A stretch of 17,790 nt of DNA, taken from an uncultured Atopobiaceae bacterium (GTDB lineage Bacteria; Actinomycetota; Coriobacteriia; Coriobacteriales; Atopobiaceae). The notes beneath the pieces are model-generated. The model was not told the origin of the DNA. It saw nothing but the letters and a program-made list of their open reading frames with translations, and made no database searches. This document shows, in pieces, positions 1 through 6,157 of this stretch. Location: assembly GCA_905235165.1 (NCBI GenBank), contig CAJOKK010000054.1:1-17790 (forward strand), read 5' to 3'. The first letter of the stretch is position 1. Every line of letters starts with the position of its first letter. The translations under genes and the position numbers were made by a program.

Positions 1-3
1 GAG

Positions 4-34
4 TGAGTCAGTTACCGTAGTACTTTTTGACTCA
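4..34 (+). repeat. 31-nt end motif TGAGTCA-N17-TGACTCA, copy 1
   Basis: Seven-base inverted arms at 4-10 and 28-34 flank a 17-nt spacer containing TTACCGTAGT and a T run. The same motif occurs twice more in this window with identical spacing. It differs from the 17707 copy at a single spacer base. A following TTCACTTTTTGAT-like stretch is also shared with the 17707 copy, so this is the left end of the element. Confidence 0.85.
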
Positions 35-269
35 TTCACTTTTTGATATGTAAGGCGAGCCAGCTGCCCCGGTGCGGGCGACGGCGGGAGCGCCTGCGCG
101 AACTCTGCGGCAAGGACGTTCGTCGCTACGGCGCGGCAGCTGCGGGACTCGCTCGCTCCGCTCGCTCGGACAAGTCCTCGCTCCCGCCGCGCCTGCGCTC
201 CTCACTGCCGCAGAACGTTCGCTCAGGCCTCCCCGCCGTCTCCCCGGCTGGCGGTGCGTCTGCCCCGGA

Positions 270-300
270 TGAGTCAAAAAGGACTACGGTAAGTGACTCA
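270..300 (-). repeat. 31-nt end motif TGAGTCA-N17-TGACTCA, copy 2 (inverted)
   Basis: This is the reverse-strand copy of the same motif, forming the right terminus of the element at the window start. It has the same 7-17-7 geometry and two spacer differences from copy 1. Read leftward, the TGA of its outer TGAGTCA arm is the stop codon of the small membrane protein. The preceding GAA codon is also part of the shared repeat, since the 17704 copy has GAATGAGTCA too. Confidence 0.85.
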
Positions 301-822
301 TTCCTTCACGAAACGCAGCTGTTGCAACGTGCGGACCGCACAAAAGGCGCACGCTCCGCTGGCCAGAAGACAGAGCAGAAAGGCCAGGCCAAGCCCCTTG
401 TCCACGAGCAAACCCATGCTCGTGGCCATGCACACAAGCTGACCGATACTCGCCGCACAACAGAGGATGACCATGGCGGTGAACTCTCCTGCCAACGCAT
501 CGCTCACCGTGTCCTTCAGGTACTCGCGCACCTGCTCGCCCTCACGAGCCAGCTTCCAAAGCGACGTCATCGCCACGAGGTCGACCACGACCGCCAACAC
601 GTAGGGGATAAGAACGAAGAAGGTCGACCCCACTCCAGAGGCGGGCACAAAGCCAGCAGCGATCAGGAAGGCCAGGCCAGCGCCGGAAAAGAGCCACTCA
701 GCCCGTATGGTCCTCGTGCGCGCCTCCGGCGATTCCCAACGCCACATCTGACCCCGATAGACATACTCGCCCTTCTCGTTCAGCTCGTAGTCATTGAGGT
801 GCTCTCGCTTCTTTCGCCTCAT
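298..822 (-). CDS. Four-helix membrane protein of unknown function
   Basis: This 174-residue protein belongs to no family I recognise. It begins with a charged cytoplasmic-looking stretch (RRKKREH at 2-8, then a WRWESPEAR segment). Four hydrophobic spans follow, at about 43-62, 66-88, 113-135 and 142-163, with a charged loop of about 25 residues between spans 2 and 3. No catalytic motif is visible. The ATG overlaps the TGA of the upstream M3 peptidase gene as ATGA, so the two are probably translationally coupled and co-transcribed. The stop codon lies inside the end of the repeat element, and the last two codons (GAA TGA) match the repeat consensus. The native C-terminus may therefore have been replaced by the insertion. 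The gene is likely real; its function is unknown. Confidence 0.75.
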   Translation of the reverse strand: MRRKKREHLNDYELNEKGEYVYRGQMWRWESPEARTRTIRAEWLFSGAGLAFLIAAGFVPASGVGSTFFVLIPYVLAVVVDLVAMTSLWKLAREGEQVREYLKDTVSDALAGEFTAMVILCCAASIGQLVCMATSMGLLVDKGLGLAFLLCLLASGACAFCAVRTLQQLRFVKE

Positions 823-2528
823 TCGATGCCTGACAGGTCAAAGTCGTCAAGCCAAGCGTGGGCCTTCTCGCAGATCGTGCGCAGGCACTCCTCCTCGAAG
901 GGGCTCGTCAGGCCAGCACGATCAAGCAGGTCCGTAAAGGTCAGTGACCCGCCGAGGCGCGTGTAGGCCAGATAGTGCTCCCAGGCGTTCTTCTGGTCGT
1001 CCTGAATCATGGCCCAGAAGCCCAGGGCCACCGTCTGCGCGAAGCAGTAGTCGATGTAGTAGAAGGGGCGCTCGTAGATGTGGCTCTGGCGCTGCCAGCC
1101 CTCACCCTCAGCGTAGAAGGGAATGTCACCGTCAAGGCGCAGCCAGGGCATATAGGTTGCCAGCAGGCGTGCCCAGGTGGCATGACGCTCGGCAGGCGTC
1201 ATCTCGGGATGCTCGTAAACCTCATGCTGGAAGTGGTCAACCATCGTGCCATAGGGGATGAAGGTCACGCCTCCGGCAAGATGGTAGAGGTACTTCTGGG
1301 CATCGGGGCCAAAGAAGCCGTCAACCCAAGGCCAAGCAAAGAACTCCATGCTCATGGAGTGGACCTCGCAGGCCTCCATCGTCGGCCAGACATAGGAGCC
1401 GGGAACGCGCTCGGCATTGAGGTAGGACTCGAAGGCATGGCCCGCCTCGTGGGTAATGACCTCAACGTCACCCTGGGTACCGTTGAAGTTGGCAAAGATG
1501 AAGGGCAGGCCGTAGACCGGCAGCTCGGTGCAATAGCCGCCGCCCTCCTTGCCCTCGGTTGAGAGCACGTCCAGAAGCTCGCAATCAAGCATGGTACGGA
1601 AGAACTCGCTCGTCTCGGGAGACAGCTCGTCGTAGAAGCGCTTGCCCTGGGCGAGGATGTCGTCGGCCGTACCCTGCGGCTTGGGATTGCCCGAGCGGAA
1701 CATCAGCTGGGCCTCAGAGAAGCTTAAGGGGTAGGCAAAGCCCAGACGCTCGGCTTGCGCGCGATAGATCTGGTCGCACAGGGGCACCACGTACTTCACC
1801 ACGGAGGCACGGAAGCGCTCGACGTCGTCCTTTCCGTAGCAATTGCGACCCATGCGGTCATAGCCCAAGGCCACGTAGTTGTCGTGGCCAAGCTTCTTGC
1901 CCATGGTGTCGCGCAGGGAGACAAGCTCGTCATAGATGCGGTCGAGGTCTGCCTGATGCTCCTTGTACCAGCTTCCCTCAGCCTTCCAGGCGGCAAGGCG
2001 GCGCTCGTCATCGGGGTCGTTCTTGAAGGGAGTCAGCTGCGAGAGGGTGTAGGTCTTGCCCTCAAAGGGGATCTGCGCCGAGGCAATGAGCTTGGCGTAC
2101 TCAACCGTAAGGCGATTCTCCTGCTGCAGTTCGCCCACGATCTCCTCGGAGAAGGCGCGACGCTCGATCTCGGCGTTCACGAACATGAGGTCACCGAACT
2201 CCTCCGTGAAGTCCGGTCGGAAGGGGCTGTCGAGAAGCGCCTTGGTCCAGGCGTTCTCGCTGGCCATGAGCTCGGGAGATGCCTCGTTCCAGAAGGAGAC
2301 CTCACCGTCGTAGAACTCGTCACGTGTATCGATAGAGTGGCGGATGTGCGCCAGCGTGCTCATCGTGTCGATCGTGCGGTTCAGCTCCTCATGCGCCATG
2401 AAGGCGTCGCGTGCCTCAGCATAGCTCTCGGCCTTGGTCAGGCGCTCGACGAGACGTGCGATGCTGTCCTGGGCCTCCTTGAGGACGGGACGCTCGTAGG
2501 GCATGTCCTTGAACTTGATGCGCTGCAT
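819..2528 (-). CDS. M3 family oligoendopeptidase (PepF-like zinc metallopeptidase)
   Basis: This 569-residue cytoplasmic peptidase would cleave short peptides, as the M3B family does during peptide nutrition and turnover. The zinc site is visible as HEAGH at 360-364, where H360 and H364 bind zinc and E361 is the catalytic base. The third ligand is expected to be E388 in ACEVHSMSMEFF. The length and the all-helical N-terminal half fit the family (about 560-600 residues). No signal peptide is seen. The ATG at 2528 has a GGGAG ribosome site a few bases upstream. It lies about 80 nt after ricT, with a strong hairpin in the gap (2559-2593), so expression may depend on read-through. The four-helix membrane protein follows with an ATGA overlap. 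Family assignment is firm; the exact subfamily (PepF or a close relative) is inferred. Confidence 0.93.
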   Translation of the reverse strand: MQRIKFKDMPYERPVLKEAQDSIARLVERLTKAESYAEARDAFMAHEELNRTIDTMSTLAHIRHSIDTRDEFYDGEVSFWNEASPELMASENAWTKALLDSPFRPDFTEEFGDLMFVNAEIERRAFSEEIVGELQQENRLTVEYAKLIASAQIPFEGKTYTLSQLTPFKNDPDDERRLAAWKAEGSWYKEHQADLDRIYDELVSLRDTMGKKLGHDNYVALGYDRMGRNCYGKDDVERFRASVVKYVVPLCDQIYRAQAERLGFAYPLSFSEAQLMFRSGNPKPQGTADDILAQGKRFYDELSPETSEFFRTMLDCELLDVLSTEGKEGGGYCTELPVYGLPFIFANFNGTQGDVEVITHEAGHAFESYLNAERVPGSYVWPTMEACEVHSMSMEFFAWPWVDGFFGPDAQKYLYHLAGGVTFIPYGTMVDHFQHEVYEHPEMTPAERHATWARLLATYMPWLRLDGDIPFYAEGEGWQRQSHIYERPFYYIDYCFAQTVALGFWAMIQDDQKNAWEHYLAYTRLGGSLTFTDLLDRAGLTSPFEEECLRTICEKAHAWLDDFDLSGIE

Positions 2529-2558
2529 GTAAATGCTCCCTTACCCGTTTGTCACAAA

Positions 2559-2593
2559 GCCACCCCCAGGGCCACGAGACTCCTGGGGGTGGC
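2559..2593 (-). terminator. Hairpin after ricT, terminator or attenuator
   Basis: A 12-bp perfect stem (2559-2570 with 2582-2593) encloses an 11-nt loop. In the leftward direction it is followed by a weak T tract (TTTGTGAC). It sits 15 nt beyond the ricT stop and about 30 nt before the M3 peptidase start. It could be a leaky intrinsic terminator or an RNA-processing or stabilising hairpin. Confidence 0.7.
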
Positions 2594-2608
2594 GTAGCTT
2601 ACCTACTA

Positions 2609-4159
2609 CTACTCGGTCGGCTTCGGGCCGCCCTGCGCCTGAGACGTACCCTCGGCGCCGCCCTTGCCCTTACCACGCCCGCGTCCACCACGATGACGGC
2701 GGCGACGCTTGGGCGCTGCGCCCTCGCCGGCCTCCGCTGCGGCAGGATTGGGACGCTGCTGGCCTTGCTTCTGGGACTGCGCGGTCTTCTGGGACTGCGC
2801 GGTCTTCTGGGGCTGCGCGGCCTTGTCTCCCCCACGGTCTCCCGGGCGACGACGCGGCTTGCCCTCGCGCTTCTGCTCCTCCCCCGACTGCTTAGCGGAG
2901 GCATCGCTCGTATGGTGACGACGGCGACGCGGGGTCTTCGCCTCGCCCTGACCGGACTCGGCACGCTGCTGCGTCGATGCGCCCTGTGCCTGGACCTGGT
3001 TTGCCGGGGCGTCCGCGCGCTTCTTACGCCGACGACGAGAGCGCGTAGAGGAGGACGCACCTTCCTTGCCCTCCTTGGCATCCTTGGAGCCCTTGCCCTT
3101 GGCATCCTCGCCCTTTCCCTGCGCCGCAGCCTCGGTGCGCTCGCCTCGACGGCGACGGCGGGGACGAGAAGGCTCAACAAAGAGGTCGGAGCCGTCGATG
3201 CCACCCTCGGGCACGATGCCCATCTCGCGGTCAAGCTCGGCGAGGGCAAGCTGGACCTCGGGCGATGCCAGACGCTCAAGGGCCGCACGAGGGGCGGTGT
3301 CAGGACGGCAGGGGCAGTTCAGCTCCTCCGACTTCCTCACGGCAGCCTCGGAGGTCTCCATGTCAGCCAGGGCCACACGGACCTGCTTGCCATTCTCGAG
3401 GCGCAGCGTGATCTGCTCCTTGGGAGTGTCGTACTCGATGATCTTGCCCTTACCAAGGGGCGTGTCGATAATGGCGTTGCGCTTGGGAGCGCGACTCTTG
3501 AAGTCACGATAGGCCTCGAACTCGTAGCGCAGGCAGCACATGAGGCGCCCGCAGGCACCACTGATCTTTGTCGAGTTCAGCGGCAGGTCTTGCTCCTTGG
3601 CCATGCGAATCGAGACCGGCTCGAACTGGTGGCCAAAACGGGCGCAGCACAGCTCTTGTCCGCAGTGGGCATAACCACCCACGATGGCCGCCTCCTCGCG
3701 GACGCCGATCTGGCGCATGTCGATGCGCTCGTGAAGCTCGCGCGCGAGGTCACGCACCAGCTGGCGGAAGTCGACGCGCTCCTCCGCCGAGAAGTAGCAC
3801 ACGACCTTCTCGCCACCAAAGAGGTACTCGACGCCCACGGGCTTCATGTCGAGGTCCGTCTTGCCCACCATCTGGCGAAAGACCGGCAGGGCGTCGTCTC
3901 CAAGCTGTGCGAGATGGTCGGCGCGATCGAGGTCTTCTTCGGTAGCGATGCGCAGGATGGGCTTGAGCACCGCATCGCCGCACATGGCACGGAACTCCTC
4001 TTGGGTAACCTCACGCGCATCAGCGCTGACGAGGCCGATCTCGGTGCCGCGCTCGGTTGCGCAGATCACGTGGTCAGCCTCGACCGCACCCGTGTCTTTG
4101 GGATCAAACCACAGGTCGCGCGCGGCGTATCTGAACTTTACCGGTATGACGGTGGGCAT
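2609..4159 (-). CDS. ricT: RicT/YaaT (PSP1-domain) regulator with long arginine-rich C-terminal tail
   Basis: The protein has 516 residues. RicT in Bacillus is part of the iron-sulfur RicA-RicF-RicT complex that steers RNase Y processing of mRNA. The PSP1-type core spans about 1-220. It includes cysteines at 166, 171, 172, 203, 208 and 209 (CGQELCC and CGRLMCCL), the diagnostic cluster of the family. From about residue 315 to the end the protein is low-complexity and carries at least five arginine clusters such as RRRRRGER, SRRRRKKR and PKRRRRHR, separated by Q/A/E/S-rich spacers. Bacillus RicT is roughly 275 residues, so the tail nearly doubles it. An in-register 18-bp repeat lies in the tail. 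The ATG at 4159 is chosen over an in-frame TTG at 4180 because AAGGAGG sits 7 nt upstream. The gene overlaps the 3' end of holB by 22 nt, matching the conserved holB-ricT pairing. Confidence 0.92.
   Translation of the reverse strand: MPTVIPVKFRYAARDLWFDPKDTGAVEADHVICATERGTEIGLVSADAREVTQEEFRAMCGDAVLKPILRIATEEDLDRADHLAQLGDDALPVFRQMVGKTDLDMKPVGVEYLFGGEKVVCYFSAEERVDFRQLVRDLARELHERIDMRQIGVREEAAIVGGYAHCGQELCCARFGHQFEPVSIRMAKEQDLPLNSTKISGACGRLMCCLRYEFEAYRDFKSRAPKRNAIIDTPLGKGKIIEYDTPKEQITLRLENGKQVRVALADMETSEAAVRKSEELNCPCRPDTAPRAALERLASPEVQLALAELDREMGIVPEGGIDGSDLFVEPSRPRRRRRGERTEAAAQGKGEDAKGKGSKDAKEGKEGASSSTRSRRRRKKRADAPANQVQAQGASTQQRAESGQGEAKTPRRRRHHTSDASAKQSGEEQKREGKPRRRPGDRGGDKAAQPQKTAQSQKTAQSQKQGQQRPNPAAAEAGEGAAPKRRRRHRGGRGRGKGKGGAEGTSQAQGGPKPTE
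2769..2822. repeat. 18-bp tandem repeat, three copies, within ricT
   Basis: The unit at 2769-2786 is repeated exactly at 2787-2804 and with two changes at 2805-2822. It encodes a KTAQSQ-type hexapeptide in the disordered tail of RicT. The number of units may vary between strains. Confidence 0.9.
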
Positions 4160-5277
4160 GTGAGTGCCTCCTTGACACAAAGCAGCATGGTCTCGAGGGC
4201 CAGCTGGGGAACAACGTTATGCGAAAGCGCATCAGCCGCCACTCTCACGGCAGCGAGCGCGTCGAGGACGCCTTTGGCACTCGTCAGCGAGGCAAGGCGT
4301 TCCACCACATCAAGAACGTCCTCATTGACGATAGGTTCATCGATGCCCTCACAGCGGAGCAGCACGTCGCGAAGAAGTGATTCCGCGGCAGACAGGGCCT
4401 CCATCATACCCGAACGCTCACGAGCGGTAAGCTCGCGCTTATTGGCATCCTCGATCTTGCGCAGGGCCGATGCGGCCAGAAAGTCGGAGCTCTCGCCGAC
4501 GGCGGCCTCCTGGGCCTCCTTCAGGCTGGCAAGCGGTGCCTTGACGGCGGTGACGATCTCTTGCGCGCTCACGAGCACATCCCATGAGTCTGCGCGGTCG
4601 AGCTGAGCGAGGGCCCGAACCATGAGGTGTCGAACCTGCTGGCGCTCCGGAGACGCGAGGTATTCCGCCGCACGATCGGGAGAGCCCGCAACCGCCAAGG
4701 CGATACGCGCCTCGCGCCCGGCCATGCCGCTCGAGAGCTCGACGGAGTGCTCGGCCGCACCCGTAGACACCACGCTAAAGGGAACCTGCTGGCAGCGCGA
4801 CACGATGGTAGGAAGCACCGCCGCGGCACTGCGGGCAATCAGGATGAACATGACGCCCTCAGGTGGCTCCTCGATGGTCTTGAGCAGGGCGTTCGCCGCG
4901 CTCCCGCGCAAGGTTCCCACCTGTTCGAGCACATAGACCTTCACCGAGCTGCGCACCGGGGCCAGCGAGACATCGTCGATAAGCTCGCGCACCTGCGAAA
5001 CCAGATAACCCGTGGCGCTCGCAGGCTTGTAGAACTTCACGTCGGGATGAGTGCCGTGCTTCACGCGAATGCACTCATCGCAGGAGCCGTCACCGCCCTT
5101 GGGGCAAACCACGCACTCGGCAAGGGCGCGGGCCGTCTCGGTCTTTCCGGCACCCGGCGCGCCCAAGAAGAGATAGGCGTGACTCAGCTTGCCCTGCGTG
5201 ACGGCACGGGCAAGCAGATCGCGCACACGTGGTTGCGTCGAGAGGAACTCAAGGGCATGGGGCACCTGCTCGGCCAT
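4138..5277 (-). CDS. holB: DNA polymerase III subunit delta' (clamp-loader AAA+ subunit)
   Basis: The 379-residue protein is a non-motor-type or weakly active AAA+ subunit of the clamp loader that places the beta clamp on DNA. Visible landmarks are the Walker A motif GAPGAGKT at 39-46, a four-cysteine zinc module (C55, C58, C66, C69), the signature NALLKTIEEPPE at 129-140 and an SRC motif near 160. The C-terminal half is helical and variable, as in other delta' subunits. The ATG at 5277 comes one base after the tmk stop (TAACATG), suggesting coupling. An upstream in-frame start at 5322 would lie inside tmk and is rejected. The gene sits in the conserved tmk-holB-ricT order. The tau/gamma subunit (dnaX) is the nearest alternative, but the short length, the context and the absence of a long tail favour holB. 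Confidence 0.92.
   Translation of the reverse strand: MAEQVPHALEFLSTQPRVRDLLARAVTQGKLSHAYLFLGAPGAGKTETARALAECVVCPKGGDGSCDECIRVKHGTHPDVKFYKPASATGYLVSQVRELIDDVSLAPVRSSVKVYVLEQVGTLRGSAANALLKTIEEPPEGVMFILIARSAAAVLPTIVSRCQQVPFSVVSTGAAEHSVELSSGMAGREARIALAVAGSPDRAAEYLASPERQQVRHLMVRALAQLDRADSWDVLVSAQEIVTAVKAPLASLKEAQEAAVGESSDFLAASALRKIEDANKRELTARERSGMMEALSAAESLLRDVLLRCEGIDEPIVNEDVLDVVERLASLTSAKGVLDALAAVRVAADALSHNVVPQLALETMLLCVKEALTCPPSYR
4167..4173 (-). promoter_or_regulatory. ricT ribosome binding site (decides the start)
   Basis: Read leftward, AAGGAGG lies 7 nt before the ATG at 4159, inside the 3' end of holB. It fixes the ricT start and makes the TTG at 4180 unlikely, because this site lies downstream of that TTG. 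Confidence 0.85.
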
Positions 5278-5278
5278 G

Positions 5279-6100
5279 TTAGGCCTGCTCTCCCACGGAG
5301 GCCTCGTCGCCCACGAAATCAAGCTCTCGTTCGGCAGGCACGTTCACGGACGCGTCGCCTGCATCAGGGCTCGCCTGATTGGCCGCCTCGCCCGCATCCC
5401 TCCAGCCGCGCTCAATATCGGCCATCGTGCGGTCAAGCTCGGCCTGCATCTCCAGGAAGGAGCTCTGCTCAAGGTCGGCGAGCTGCTCGATGTACTCGCT
5501 CAGGACCTCGCAGGTACGGGAGAAAACCTCCTCGACGCTACCGCTGGCATCAACCAGATGGATGCGGTCACCCTCGAGCTCGGCGGCGCGGAGATATCCC
5601 TTGCGCACGCGCTCCTGGAAGGAGACGCCCTCGCCCTCGAGGCGGTCAGTCTCGTCGCGCGTCGCACGCTCAAGGGCCACCTTGGGGTCGATGTCATAGA
5701 CAATGGTCACGTCAGGCAGAACGCCACAGCTGCCAAGCGCGTTCGCCTGGCGCACCAGATCCTCATCGATGCCACGGGCACCGGCCTGATAGGCAAAGGT
5801 CGAGTCGAAGTAGCGATCGCACAGAACGATCTCGCCCTCACCCAGGGCAGGCTTGATGACCTGGCTCACCAGCTGGGCTCGAGAGGCTTCATAGAGCAGG
5901 AGTTCGGTCTGGGGGCGTATGTCAACATTCGCCGGGTCGAGAAGGAAGCCACGGATCTTCTCCGAGACCTCGGTGCCACCGGGCTCGCGCAGGCTTACGG
6001 TAGGCACTTCCTTCTCCTCGAGCGCAGCGGCAACAAGCGATGCCTGCGTAGACTTACCGCTGCCATCGATGCCCTCAAAGGTGATGAACAAACCTGCCAT
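5279..6100 (-). CDS. tmk: Thymidylate kinase (dTMP kinase) with C-terminal extension
   Basis: The 273-residue enzyme phosphorylates dTMP to dTDP with ATP, supplying dTTP for replication. The P-loop GIDGSGKST is at 10-18, the substrate-contacting REPGGT at 38-43, the DRYFDST motif at 95-101 and the LID region around ERATRDETDR at 144-153. The typical enzyme is about 205-215 residues. Residues from about 210 onward form an acidic, probably helical then disordered extension of roughly 60 residues with no recognised domain. The ATG at 6100 has GGAGG about 6 nt upstream. It lies 57 nt after topA and one base before holB, and is probably co-transcribed with both. Confidence 0.95.
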   Translation of the reverse strand: MAGLFITFEGIDGSGKSTQASLVAAALEEKEVPTVSLREPGGTEVSEKIRGFLLDPANVDIRPQTELLLYEASRAQLVSQVIKPALGEGEIVLCDRYFDSTFAYQAGARGIDEDLVRQANALGSCGVLPDVTIVYDIDPKVALERATRDETDRLEGEGVSFQERVRKGYLRAAELEGDRIHLVDASGSVEEVFSRTCEVLSEYIEQLADLEQSSFLEMQAELDRTMADIERGWRDAGEAANQASPDAGDASVNVPAERELDFVGDEASVGEQA

Positions 6101-6157
6101 CTATGTCCTCCATCTCTCGCCGCCAGGGGCGGCGCTTGTGCTCACTCAGCAACGCGC

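Larger units (their letters stand above)
1..302. repeat. Palindromic inverted-repeat element (MITE-like or structured intergenic repeat)
   Basis: Both ends carry about 33 bp that match in inverted orientation with only two mismatches (4-34 against 270-300). Each end is itself TGAGTCA-N17-TGACTCA. Inside lies a second inverted pair: roughly 79-116 (GACGGCGGGAG, then GCGAAC and TCTGCGGCA) matches the complement of roughly 200-240. The centre (131-192) is again self-complementary, with GCGCGGC at 131 facing GCCGCGC near 186 and a CTCGCTCGCTCCGCTCGCTC core. The whole element could fold as a nested hairpin. Open frames cross it, but none has a ribosome binding site or a recognisable protein. The right end abuts the stop codon of the leftward membrane-protein gene. 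It resembles a non-autonomous mobile element or a structured intergenic repeat. No transposase is present, and no target-site duplication can be judged because the left edge is the window edge. Confidence 0.75.

Noticed and set aside
1..302. CRISPR array or phage attachment site
   Set aside because: The repeats are two inverted ends plus inner stems, not regularly spaced direct repeats with unique spacers, and no tRNA gene or integrase is nearby.
43..966. Open frames inside the repeat element (66 to 307 residues)
   Set aside because: They result from GC-rich self-complementary sequence lacking stops. They have no ribosome site, no domain and composition dominated by R/A/S/P.
4160..4180. Upstream TTG start for ricT
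   Set aside because: The AAGGAGG site lies downstream of the TTG and is correctly spaced for the ATG at 4159.
2549..4606. A 685-residue rightward open frame across ricT and holB
   Set aside because: It is an antisense shadow with low-complexity leucine/arginine/alanine sequence and no ribosome site; the reverse strand holds clear RicT and HolB.
5278..5322. Upstream start for holB giving 15 extra residues
   Set aside because: It would lie inside tmk and would add a non-homologous leader. The ATG at 5277, one base after the tmk stop, fits operon coupling and the protein family.
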